This document shows, in pieces, positions 26,090 through 34,824 of a DNA stretch of 64,000 bases. Positions within the stretch are counted from its first letter, which is position 1. Every line of letters begins with the position of its first letter. Both the position numbers and the translations under genes were made by a program. Origin of the DNA: DTHT01 sp037444625 (GTDB lineage Bacteria; Acidobacteriota; Terriglobia; Bryobacterales; Bryobacteraceae); assembly GCA_037444625.1 (NCBI GenBank), contig JBBIMA010000013.1, positions 1-64,000 on the forward strand, written 5' to 3'. The notes beneath the pieces are model-generated. The model worked only from the letters and a program-made list of their open reading frames with translations, had not been told where the DNA came from and did no database searches.

Positions 26090-29000
26090 ATGCAGCGCCA
26101 TCGCAAGATCGCGGCGGCCGTAGTGCGGGCCGTCGCGGCCGTCTTTGTGTTTTCGGCGTGCGTCTTCGCGCAGTCCGACACGGCGCAGATCTCGGGCTTC
26201 GTCAAGGACCCCACCGGTTCGGTGGTGCCCAACGCCAGCGTGACCGTGACCAACGAAGCGACCGGACTGGAGCGCAAGACGGCGACCAACGAAACCGGCT
26301 ACTATGTGGTCTCCAACCTGCCGCCCGGCTTCTACACCGTGACGGTGGAAGCCACCGGCTTCAAGAAGTTCGTGCGCACGCAGAACCGGCTGGAGCCCAA
26401 CCTGCCCAGGACGGTGGACGTCTCCCTGGAGGTGGGCGCGGTGACGGAAACCGTCGAGGTCACCGCTTCGGTGGCGGCCGTGCAGTCGGACACCGCCACG
26501 GTGGGCCGGCTGGTGGAAAGCACGCAGATCCAGAACATGATGTTGAACGGACGCAACCCGATCTGGCTGGCGATGCTGAAAGCGGGCGTGCGCAGCGGCT
26601 CTTCCCTGGCCAGCTTCAGCTTCGGGTTGACGACCGCGGGCTTGAGCATCAACGGCGGGCGGAGCCAGGACTTCGTCATGAACTTCGACGGGGCCGTGGC
26701 CGTGCGCACGCGCGCCAACGGCACCTCGATCGGGGTGGCCGACGTGGACACCGTGCAGGAGATCCAGATCCTGACCGCCAACTACAACGCCGAGTACGGG
26801 CGCTCGGCCGGCGGCCAGATCCGCCTGGTGACCAAGAGCGGCACGCGCGATTTCCACGGCAGCCTCTATGAGTACTTCCGCAACCGCGAGCTGGACGCCA
26901 ACACCTGGGCCTTGAATCGCGCCGGCTCGCCCCGCCCGGCCAACAAGTACAACCAGTTCGGCTACATCTTGAGCGGACCGGTCTTCATTCCCCAGAAGTG
27001 GAACACCGACCGCTCCAAGCTGTTCTTCCTTTGGAGCCAGGAATGGGTGAAGTTCCGCCAGGAGTCCACCTCCATCATCACCGTGCCGTCGCTGGCCATG
27101 CGCCAGGGCAATTTCTCCGAGTTGCTCAGCCCGAATCCCTTCTTCACCGGCACGCGGGTGATTTACGACCCGGACACCGGCCAGCCCTTCCCCAACAACA
27201 TCATCCCGGCCAGCCGGCTGAGCCCGAACGGGCTGGGATTCCTGCGCTCCTATCCGGAACCCACCCCGGGCTTCCTGCAAGGGCGCAATAACTTTATTCA
27301 GACCCGTCCCAATCCCCAGAATCAACGCAAGGACACCATCTCCATTGACTTCATCCCCAGCGAGAAGCATACCTTCCGCTTCCGCCACCAGAACTATAGC
27401 TACACCGCGGTGGACGCCTTCCGCAGCGGCACCGACCGGGCGGTCACCGACTGGAACCGGCCCAACAAGACCGCCTCGCTCAACCACATCTGGACCATTT
27501 CGCCCACCATGGTGAACGAGTTCCTGGCCACGGCCAGCGTGGACCGCGTTTTCATCGGGGTCTACCGCCCCGGCGAGCGTTACGCGCGTTCCAAGTACGG
27601 GATCAACTATCCCTACATCTTCCCCGAACGTAAGGAGATCTACGACAAGATCCCCACCATTGCCATCGCCAACTTCGCCACCGTGGACGGCGGCCCGTAT
27701 CCTTCCCAGTCTACCGGGCCGATTTACGTCTTCTCCAACAACCTGACTAAGATTTACGGCAACCACACCTTCAAGTGGGGCGTCTCTTACGAGCGCAGCG
27801 GGCAGAACGATTTCGACCAGATCAACGTCTCGGGCGTGCCCGGCGGCACCAACAATCAGAACGGGCGCTTCGTCTTCACCGACGCCCGCGCGGGCGCTCC
27901 CAGCACCCGGCTGGCCATCGCCAACGCCGCGATGGGCCTGTTCGACACCTACGCCGAGATCGGCCAGCGCGCTTTCACGCCCTACCGGGCGAACATGTTC
28001 GAGTGGTTCGCGCAGGATTCCTGGAAGGCGACCCCCAAGTTGCGCCTGGAGCTGGGCGTGCGCCACACTTACATGACCCCCTATTACTTCAGCTTGTGGG
28101 GTAATATCGTGGTCTTCGATCCCCGGCGCTACAACCCCGCCCAGGCGGCCGTCCAGGACCCGGCCAGCGGCTACATCCTGAGCGGCGATCCCTATAACGG
28201 CATCGTCATTCCGGGCAAGGCATGGCCGGAGGCCGCCAAGGGTCGCATAGCGCTAGCCGACGACCGCAGCTTCGACCGCCTGTTCTCCGGCGGGCCCAAC
28301 TACTGGGGCGAGCGCCAGTGGCTGAACTTCCAGCCGCGCGTCGGCCTGGCTTACTCGATCACCGGCAAGGACGCCGTCCGCGCCGGCTTCGGCCGCTTCA
28401 TGGCCCGGCCCGGCGTCAGCGACAACATTTTCCTGGGCGGCAACCCGCCGCTTCAGCCCATGGTCTCGATCGCCAACGGGCAGGCGGACAACCCGGCGGG
28501 CGGCAGGCCTTCGCGCTTCCCGTTGTTCTTCATGACGACCGATCCGGTCTTCAAGATCCCGGGCGCCTACACCTGGAACTTCACTTACGAACGCGAGGTG
28601 GGCTTCGACACGCTGGTTTCGGTGGCCTATGTGGGGCGCACGGGCGTGCATCTGGAGCGCGAGCGGAATCTGAACGCGCTTCCTTTGGGCACCCTGTTCA
28701 AACCGGAGAACAAGGGCATCAACACCAACGTGCTGCGGCCTTACAAGGGCTTCGCCCAGATCGCGCTGGGCGAGATGGCGGCGCGCAGCGAGTACAACGG
28801 CTTCCAGCTCGAGGTCAACCGCCGCTTCACGCGCGGCCTGAGTTACGGGCTGTCCTACACGTACTCCAAGAGCGTGGACAACGCCTCCGGCCGGCGCGAT
28901 CGCATCAACAACCCCTGGGACGACCGCAACTTCTGGGGCCCCTCCAGCTTCGACACGCGCCACGTGGCGGTGGTCAACTTCATCTACCAGTTGCCGCTGC

Positions 29001-29524
29001 TGCGCGGCCGTAACGACATCCTGGAGAAGACCCTGGGCGGCTGGCAGCTTAACGGCATCGCCCAGTTCCAGACCGGCGCCCCCTTCAGCGTCGCCACCTC
29101 GGACGACTTCGCCGGCATCGGCGCGGTCGGCGAGGGCCAGGCCTGGGACATGCTGGGCGACTGGAAGCTGCCCCGCAGCGAACGCAAGTTCTCCCAGGGC
29201 GCCGCGGATCAGAACTTCTGGTTCCGCACCAAGCTGCCCGACGGCTCCCCGCTGTTCGTGCCTCCTGCCCAGGGCACGTTCTCCAAGAGCCAGACCCGGA
29301 ACATGCTTTACAACGTCGGCTTCCAGAACTGGAATCTGGCGGTCTTCAAGGATTTCCGCATCCGGGAAGGCCACACCCTCCAGTTCCGGAGCGAGTTCTT
29401 CAACTTCCCGAACCATCCCAACTGGGGCGGCGTGGATTCCAATCCGCGCAGCGGCACCTTCGGCAAGGTGACCAGCAAGGGCGGCAACCGCAACGTCCAG
29501 CTCGCCCTGCGCTACAACTTCTGA
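26090..29524 (+). CDS. TonB-dependent receptor with carboxypeptidase-regulatory domain (Oar-like)
   Basis: A 1144-residue outer-membrane receptor. Signal peptide residues 1-27 end ACVFAQ; the regulatory beta sandwich (about 30-115) has ISGFVKDPTGSVVPNASVTV and GYYVVSNLPPGFYTVTVEA; the plug region contains SINGGRSQDFVMNFDGA and ILTANYNAEYGRSAGGQI, the hallmark of acidobacterial Oar-like receptors; the barrel ends VQLALRYNF with the terminal aromatic residue. The ATG at 26090 has AGGAGG at 26077-26082; a GTG at 26087 is too close to it. A strong terminator follows, so it is transcribed alone. The ligand is unknown; nearby glycan enzymes suggest an oligosaccharide. Confidence 0.93.
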   Translation: MQRHRKIAAAVVRAVAAVFVFSACVFAQSDTAQISGFVKDPTGSVVPNASVTVTNEATGLERKTATNETGYYVVSNLPPGFYTVTVEATGFKKFVRTQNRLEPNLPRTVDVSLEVGAVTETVEVTASVAAVQSDTATVGRLVESTQIQNMMLNGRNPIWLAMLKAGVRSGSSLASFSFGLTTAGLSINGGRSQDFVMNFDGAVAVRTRANGTSIGVADVDTVQEIQILTANYNAEYGRSAGGQIRLVTKSGTRDFHGSLYEYFRNRELDANTWALNRAGSPRPANKYNQFGYILSGPVFIPQKWNTDRSKLFFLWSQEWVKFRQESTSIITVPSLAMRQGNFSELLSPNPFFTGTRVIYDPDTGQPFPNNIIPASRLSPNGLGFLRSYPEPTPGFLQGRNNFIQTRPNPQNQRKDTISIDFIPSEKHTFRFRHQNYSYTAVDAFRSGTDRAVTDWNRPNKTASLNHIWTISPTMVNEFLATASVDRVFIGVYRPGERYARSKYGINYPYIFPERKEIYDKIPTIAIANFATVDGGPYPSQSTGPIYVFSNNLTKIYGNHTFKWGVSYERSGQNDFDQINVSGVPGGTNNQNGRFVFTDARAGAPSTRLAIANAAMGLFDTYAEIGQRAFTPYRANMFEWFAQDSWKATPKLRLELGVRHTYMTPYYFSLWGNIVVFDPRRYNPAQAAVQDPASGYILSGDPYNGIVIPGKAWPEAAKGRIALADDRSFDRLFSGGPNYWGERQWLNFQPRVGLAYSITGKDAVRAGFGRFMARPGVSDNIFLGGNPPLQPMVSIANGQADNPAGGRPSRFPLFFMTTDPVFKIPGAYTWNFTYEREVGFDTLVSVAYVGRTGVHLERERNLNALPLGTLFKPENKGINTNVLRPYKGFAQIALGEMAARSEYNGFQLEVNRRFTRGLSYGLSYTYSKSVDNASGRRDRINNPWDDRNFWGPSSFDTRHVAVVNFIYQLPLLRGRNDILEKTLGGWQLNGIAQFQTGAPFSVATSDDFAGIGAVGEGQAWDMLGDWKLPRSERKFSQGAADQNFWFRTKLPDGSPLFVPPAQGTFSKSQTRNMLYNVGFQNWNLAVFKDFRIREGHTLQFRSEFFNFPNHPNWGGVDSNPRSGTFGKVTSKGGNRNVQLALRYNF

Positions 29525-29540
29525 GCCCCTGAACGCAACC

Positions 29541-29575
29541 GCCCGCCCGCCTGCCCGGCGGGCGGGCTTTTTGTT
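29541..29575 (+). terminator. Strong intrinsic terminator after the TonB-dependent receptor
   Basis: GCCCGCCCGCC (29541-29551) pairs perfectly with GGCGGGCGGGC (29557-29567) across a 5-base loop, followed by TTTTTGTTT. It starts 16 bases after the receptor stop, and the T-run abuts the stop of the convergent dehydratase-like gene. Confidence 0.95.
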
Positions 29576-30898
29576 TCAGTAGGGCCAGGCGCTGTCGTCG
29601 GCCCGCCGGATGGTGGGCCGGTGCCGCGCCAGATAGGGATACTCGGCGGCCGCTTTCTGGTTGACTTCGATGCCCAGGCCGGGCCCGTCCTCGATGTCCA
29701 CGTACCCTTCGCGAAACACCGGCGCGGTCGAGAAGACCTCGCGGGCAGGCTCCGACCAGTTCGTGGCGCACTCCTGGATGCCGAAGTTCGGCGTCGAGAG
29801 ACTGACATGGCAGTTCGCCATGTGAGCCACCGGGGAGATGTTGCTGGGACCGTGCCAGGCGGTCAGGATCCCGTAAGGCTCGGCGATGGCGGCGATCTTC
29901 CTCCCGGTGGTGATCCCTCCGCAATGGCAAAGGTCGTGCCGCACGTAGTCAATCAAGTGCTCGGTGATCAGGAACAAGCCGTCCCACTGGCCGGTCCAGA
30001 TCTCTCCCATCGCCAGGGGCGTGGCGGCCTGCCGCCGGATCAGGCGGAAGGTGTCGGCGTGCTCGGGACGCAGGGGATCCTCCAGGAAGAACAGATTGTA
30101 GGGTTCCAGGGCCTTGGCCAGCCAGAGCGCCTGGCTGGGCGCGATGCGCTCGTGCACGTCGTGGAGCAACTCGATCTCCTCGCCCAGCGTCTTGCGCAGG
30201 TGCTCGAAGAGCTTGGGCAGGGTACGCACGTAAGGCCCCGGCTCCCAGGTCTCCAAGGGAGGCACGCCCGCCTGATGAGCCTTCTCCGTCGCGGCCCGCT
30301 GGCGTTCCGAGGGTGGAACCGCGTAGCCGGACTCCAGCCCGGGCGCGGCCACCTGTACCTTGAGAACCTTGTAACCCCGTTCGATCATGCGCCGGGCGCC
30401 CTCCTCCACCTGCCGGAAGTCGCGCCCGCCCACGCTGGTGTAAGTCAACAGCCGCGCTCGCGTCCGCCCGCCGAGTAACTCGTACACCGGCAGGCCGGCC
30501 ACCTTCCCCTTGATGTCCCAGAGCGCCATGTCTATGCCGCTCAGGGCCGACATATGCACCGAACCGGAGCGATAGTAAGGCAGCAGAAACAGCGTCTGCC
30601 AGATGTCCTCCAGGCGCATCGGGTCGCGCCCGAGCAGGGCGGGCCGCAGGTGCTCTTCCAGGAACCGGGCCACGGCCAGCTCGCTGCCCGAGCAGGTGGC
30701 GTCGCCCCAGCCGTAGAGGCCCGGCTGGGAGGTTAGGACCTTCACGAGCACGTAGTTGCCCAGCGGCGCCCGGTTGGGGTTGGTGAGGACCACCTCCAGG
30801 CCGGTGATCTTGAGGTTGCGGGGCGCCCGAACGGCGGCCGAGGGCGCGGCCGGCAGCGGAACGCCCGCCAGAGCGGCCAGGAAATCACGCCGTCGCAT
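29576..30898 (-). CDS. Tat-exported RspA/ManD-type enolase-superfamily dehydratase
   Basis: A 440-residue enolase-superfamily protein closest to D-mannonate dehydratase/RspA. Metal ligands are Asp247 (LLHDVHE), Glu273 (FFLEDPLRPE) and Glu299 (AMGEIW); His249 and His349 (WHGPSNISPV) match the catalytic His212 and His312 of Novosphingobium ManD with one constant offset, and Tyr192 fits the catalytic Tyr159. Where ManD and Escherichia coli RspA have Arg (IRVQ) the sequence has Lys180 (LKVQ). The N-terminus MRRRDFLAALAGVPLPAAPS is a twin-arginine signal, whereas well-studied ManD enzymes are cytoplasmic. Last gene of an operon, three bases after the upstream enolase-superfamily gene. Confidence 0.88.
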   Translation of the reverse strand: MRRRDFLAALAGVPLPAAPSAAVRAPRNLKITGLEVVLTNPNRAPLGNYVLVKVLTSQPGLYGWGDATCSGSELAVARFLEEHLRPALLGRDPMRLEDIWQTLFLLPYYRSGSVHMSALSGIDMALWDIKGKVAGLPVYELLGGRTRARLLTYTSVGGRDFRQVEEGARRMIERGYKVLKVQVAAPGLESGYAVPPSERQRAATEKAHQAGVPPLETWEPGPYVRTLPKLFEHLRKTLGEEIELLHDVHERIAPSQALWLAKALEPYNLFFLEDPLRPEHADTFRLIRRQAATPLAMGEIWTGQWDGLFLITEHLIDYVRHDLCHCGGITTGRKIAAIAEPYGILTAWHGPSNISPVAHMANCHVSLSTPNFGIQECATNWSEPAREVFSTAPVFREGYVDIEDGPGLGIEVNQKAAAEYPYLARHRPTIRRADDSAWPY

Positions 30899-30901
30899 GG
30901 C

Positions 30902-32257
30902 TCAACTCCACAGTCGGTCCCAGGAGCGCTCCTTGTCCCACTCGGGCGTGGGTTCGAAGTACCCCGGCTCGGCCAGATGTTTCTTCACCGCCTCTTCGTT
31001 GAGCGTGATACCCAAACCGGGCGTCTCCGGCACCTTGATGAAACCGCGATTGACGATCGGCTTCTCGATCCCCTCGACCAGGTCCTCCCACCAGGGCACG
31101 TCGGCCGAGTGAAACTCCAGCACCAGGAAGTTCTCGGTGGCCGCCGCGCAGTGCACGTTGGCCAGACAGGAAACCGGAGTGCCCGCGAAGTGCATCGCCA
31201 TGGCCACGCCGTATTCCTGGGCCGCGTCGCCGATCTTCTTGGTCTCCAGAATCCCGCCCGCGGTGGCCAGATCGGGATGGATGATGTCCACCGCGTGGCG
31301 CCGGCACAGCTCGATGAACGGCTCTTTCAGGTAGATGTCCTCTCCGGTCAGGATAGGAACATTGACCGCGTCGGCGATCTGTTTGAGCAACTCGGTGTAC
31401 TGCCAGGGAATCATGTCCTCCAGCCAGGCCATGTTGTATTTCTCCAGGGCGCGTCCCAGGCGGATGCAGGAATTCACGCCCAGGTGGCCGAAGTGGTCGG
31501 CCGCCAGCGGGACCTCCATGCCGATCGTCTCGCGGATGGCGCCCACGTATTCGGCCATCAGGGCGACGCCCTTGTCGCTCAATTCCATGCCCGTGAACAT
31601 GTGCTGGGTGAGGAAGAAGTCCCGCTGCGTGGTTCCCAGGGGTCTGCTCAGCGCGCCGGGAACCTTTTCGACCAGATCCACGCCCAGGTCCATCTTCAGC
31701 CAGGTGAAGCCGGCCTCGAGGCGCTTCCTCATGCGCTCGGCGTAGATCTTGGGGTCGTGCGATTCCGGCGTGTCGGCGTACAGCCGGATCCGGTCCCGGA
31801 ATTTGCCTCCCAGCATCTGATAGACGGGCACCCCGTAGGCCTTGCCGGCCAGGTCCCAGAGCGCCATCTCGACGCCCGAGACCCCTCCGCCCTGGCGGGC
31901 GTGAAAGCCGAATTGCTTGATCTTGCGAAAAATCTTGTCTATGTTGCAGGGATTTTCCCCCAGCAGCCGGCTTTTCAACATCAAGGCATAGCTCTTGCTG
32001 GCCCCGTCGCGCACCTCGCCCAGCCCGTAAATGCCTTGATTGGTGTCAATACGCACGATGGGACAGCGCATGGGAGCCCGTCCCACCACCGCCACCCTGA
32101 GGTCGGTGATTTTCAACTGGGAAGGCTTGGAGGCGGTACGAGTGTGCTGGAGCAACGACTCCAGCGTCTCCCCGTTCCACAAGCCGCCCGCGCACCCCGC
32201 CATGCCGGCCAGGAATCCCCGCCGGCCGACCCCGTTGTCGTCCAGGTTACGTCCCAT
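30902..32257 (-). CDS. Tat-exported mandelate racemase/muconate lactonizing enzyme family protein
   Basis: A 451-residue enolase-superfamily protein. Metal ligands are evenly spaced: Asp254 (LAADHFGHLG), Glu280 (AWLEDMIPW) and Glu306 (ILTGEDIYL). Lys188 in LKMDLG on the second barrel strand and His356 (AMHFAGTPVS), with Asp329 (IIHPDLATAGGI), are the likely acid/base residues. The pattern fits the sugar-acid dehydratase side of the family rather than a racemase, but the substrate is not readable. Residues 8-28 (NGVGRRGFLAGMAGCAGG) are a twin-arginine signal. A GGGAGGA site precedes the ATG. It sits 25 bases after the M14 peptidase gene and three before the ManD-like gene. Confidence 0.9.
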   Translation of the reverse strand: MGRNLDDNGVGRRGFLAGMAGCAGGLWNGETLESLLQHTRTASKPSQLKITDLRVAVVGRAPMRCPIVRIDTNQGIYGLGEVRDGASKSYALMLKSRLLGENPCNIDKIFRKIKQFGFHARQGGGVSGVEMALWDLAGKAYGVPVYQMLGGKFRDRIRLYADTPESHDPKIYAERMRKRLEAGFTWLKMDLGVDLVEKVPGALSRPLGTTQRDFFLTQHMFTGMELSDKGVALMAEYVGAIRETIGMEVPLAADHFGHLGVNSCIRLGRALEKYNMAWLEDMIPWQYTELLKQIADAVNVPILTGEDIYLKEPFIELCRRHAVDIIHPDLATAGGILETKKIGDAAQEYGVAMAMHFAGTPVSCLANVHCAAATENFLVLEFHSADVPWWEDLVEGIEKPIVNRGFIKVPETPGLGITLNEEAVKKHLAEPGYFEPTPEWDKERSWDRLWS

Positions 32258-32282
32258 GGAATCCTCCCTGACTGTTGACGGC

Positions 32283-34805
32283 TTATTGTATCCCGCCGCC
32301 GCCGGCGAGCTGCCGGGCGGAAGCCAGATAGACGGCGTTCAAGATGAACTTGAAGGTTCCGAACGGCTGCCCGCGGAATTGGGGGCGGAAACCGAACACC
32401 ACCACGCGGCCTCGGCCGTAACGGGCCTCGACCAGCGCCGCCTTGCCCAACACCTGCCGTTCTCCCGAGATCCAGCCGCTGGCCAGCAGCTTCTCGGCCG
32501 CGTAGCGCGCCACCACGCGGGTCTCGCGCTCCCCGCGGTTGTATTCCTCCGGCAGCGTCACCTCCCAGGCCTGACCCCCGGTGGAAAACGCGATCGCCTG
32601 GGCGGGCATGCCCAGCGCCAGCGGATGCGCCGTCTCTACGTTGAGGCGCAACAGCGACCCGGGACATTGAAAGCCGCCCGCGCCGGGACGCACGGCGTTG
32701 CGCAAGGGCAGCGGGAAGTACTCCACCGGCAGTTCGGCCGCTGCGTCGAAAGCGATCAGCGTGCCCCCCTGCCGCACGAATTCCTCCAGCGCGGCCAGGC
32801 CGCGCACGCCCACGCCCCCGGTGTACTCCGGACGCTGCACTGCCCGCGGCTCCTCCGGCGCCGCCGCGCCCTCGCGGACCGGCGCCGGCCGCTCGGCGAA
32901 GCGCACGCCGTGCAGGATCGAAGCGGCGCTCTGGGAAGCCAGGATCAGGGCGTCGAAGCGTTCCCCGAGCGAGCCCTGCCGGATCTCCGCGTTGTGCAGC
33001 AGCGTGTGCGGGATCTTGTAATAATCCAGCAACCACTGGGTCCAGCCGGTATCCATGTTGGCGGTCCAGGGCTCGTAGAGCGCCACCCGCGGCCGCCGTA
33101 GCTCCCAGGCCGCTTTGGCCAGGGCCTCCGCACCCGCCCGGCCTTCGACCAGGAACGCTCCGTCGGAAGCGCGCAGGACGCGCGCCCCGCGCTCGAGCAG
33201 TTCGGCCACGGTTCGAAAGCTGGCGTTCTGACGGGGATCCAGGCTCTCGGCCGGAAGCGCGAAATCGGCCGCCTCCTCCAGCTCGGCCTGGAAAGGCTCG
33301 TCCACCCGCTCGACCTGCACGCCCATTTGCAAGGGCAGCGTCCAGCCCGCGATGTCGTAAGGCCGGCGGGCGGGGCCGGAGTCGCCGGCGCGCAGATCCG
33401 GGTAGCGCTGCGGCTCCATCAGGTCCACCAGATAGGCCCGGAAGGGCTGTGCGGCGGGCAGCACCCAGCTCCCGGCGGCGAACGTCTTGCCGGCGGCCTG
33501 AAACTGGCCCCGCGCCCGCAGCACGCGCAGGCCGCTCCGCCGCAGCCGCTCGAGCATCTCCAGAGCGCTCGAGCGGTCCCACTGCCCGGCGGGAACCACA
33601 TAGGCGTAGGGCTTGCCCCGCCGCCCCGCCTCGATCGCCGCCTGCGCCATCTGCCAGGCCTTCAGCAGGAAATCCGAGGAGCGCTGGGCGGCCAGGTCCA
33701 GAATGGCGAAGTCCGCCGTGAGCATGTATTCGATGGCGTCGCGCAGCGTCCAGCGGCCGCCCGGCCAGGGCTGCGGATAGAAGATGCTGGGTTCGCGCGT
33801 GGGCACGCCGTTGGCGAAGCGCGCGGGAAATTCCTCCGGCCGGTAGGTGCGCGGCGTGGCGTAGGCGAAGCCCGCGGTCTCGGTCAGGATGCCGTGCATG
33901 TTGTGAAAGACCGGCACGGTGCGCAAGCCGCCGTTCCACCAGGAATCGAAGGTCAAATACGAAATGACGCCCGGTTTGTTCTCCCGCGCGAAGCGCTCCT
34001 TCATAGCCGCACCGATCAGGTTGATTCCCTCGATAACCGCCGCGGGCAGGTTGGGATTCAACGGTTCGGCGTGCGGCGGCACGAAAATCCGGGCCGGAAA
34101 GGGCGGCGACTGGTGCTGGTTGTAGACGATCTGGGGGAACCATTCCTCGAACAACAGCCGCGTGACGTGGCGGGTCTCCTCCAGGTTGAGCATGAACCAG
34201 TCCCGGTTGTTGTCGTGCCCGGCGTATTTCTGATAAAGCCAGGGCAGGCGGGCGTTCTCATGTGGGGTGCCCAGATTGCGCCGGTACCATTCCGCCACCA
34301 TGTCCAGGCCGTCCGGGTTGATGCAGGGAATCTGGAGCAGAATCACGCGCCGGCGAATGCGGCGGACCTCCTCGCTTTCCTCGGTGAGCAGGCGGTAGGC
34401 CAGGTGGGGCGCGTGCTGGGAAGGGGCGGTCTCGCTGGCGTGCAGGCCGGAATCAATCCACACGATGACCTTGCCCTCCTCGGCCAGCCGACGGGCCTCT
34501 TCCGGTGCGGCTTCCCCCAGCGCCAGCCGGCGGCTGACGGCGCGGTAGCGTTCGAACTGGCGCAGGTTGTCGGCGTCGGAAATCAAGGCCGCCAGCATAG
34601 GCTTGCCCAGCGAGGTGCGCCCGAAGCGGATCAGGCGGATGCGGTCGCTCGCCCCGGCCAGCTTCTCGAAATAGCCCGCGAGCTGCCGGTAGTCGGCCAG
34701 CTTGTAATCCTCGCCCGGATCGAAGCCGAAGTGCTCCCTGGGAGCGGGGACCGGGGCCGCCCAGCAGGCCGCCGAAAGCGTCAAAATGAAAAGTCTTCGC
34801 CTCAT
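32283..34805 (-). CDS. M14-family metallopeptidase with C-terminal amidotransferase-like domain
   Basis: An 840-residue exported protein (signal peptide residues 1-17). The M14 zinc carboxypeptidase domain covers about residues 35-400: His122 and Glu125 in LHASET and His231 in NQHQSP are the zinc ligands, NNRDWF at 199-204 holds the substrate arginine, and Glu309 (ILTETAG) fits the catalytic glutamate. The C-terminal half (about 570-830; VALYEPWTANMDTGWTQWLL, ALEEFVRQGGTLIAF) looks like a class I glutamine-amidotransferase-like fold that is often fused to this M14 subgroup. First gene of the operon with two enolase-superfamily genes. Its start is only 16 bases from the divergent aguB. Confidence 0.9.
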   Translation of the reverse strand: MRRRLFILTLSAACWAAPVPAPREHFGFDPGEDYKLADYRQLAGYFEKLAGASDRIRLIRFGRTSLGKPMLAALISDADNLRQFERYRAVSRRLALGEAAPEEARRLAEEGKVIVWIDSGLHASETAPSQHAPHLAYRLLTEESEEVRRIRRRVILLQIPCINPDGLDMVAEWYRRNLGTPHENARLPWLYQKYAGHDNNRDWFMLNLEETRHVTRLLFEEWFPQIVYNQHQSPPFPARIFVPPHAEPLNPNLPAAVIEGINLIGAAMKERFARENKPGVISYLTFDSWWNGGLRTVPVFHNMHGILTETAGFAYATPRTYRPEEFPARFANGVPTREPSIFYPQPWPGGRWTLRDAIEYMLTADFAILDLAAQRSSDFLLKAWQMAQAAIEAGRRGKPYAYVVPAGQWDRSSALEMLERLRRSGLRVLRARGQFQAAGKTFAAGSWVLPAAQPFRAYLVDLMEPQRYPDLRAGDSGPARRPYDIAGWTLPLQMGVQVERVDEPFQAELEEAADFALPAESLDPRQNASFRTVAELLERGARVLRASDGAFLVEGRAGAEALAKAAWELRRPRVALYEPWTANMDTGWTQWLLDYYKIPHTLLHNAEIRQGSLGERFDALILASQSAASILHGVRFAERPAPVREGAAAPEEPRAVQRPEYTGGVGVRGLAALEEFVRQGGTLIAFDAAAELPVEYFPLPLRNAVRPGAGGFQCPGSLLRLNVETAHPLALGMPAQAIAFSTGGQAWEVTLPEEYNRGERETRVVARYAAEKLLASGWISGERQVLGKAALVEARYGRGRVVVFGFRPQFRGQPFGTFKFILNAVYLASARQLAGGGGIQ

Positions 34806-34818
34806 CGTGAAAGAACCT

Positions 34819-34824
34819 ATTATG
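34819..34824 (-). promoter_or_regulatory. -10-like element of the M14 operon overlapping the aguB start codon
   Basis: CATAAT on the minus strand lies 13 bases before the M14 ATG (34805). The same bases include the ATG of aguB (34822-34824), so any minus-strand promoter must reach into the aguB coding sequence. Confidence 0.35.
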
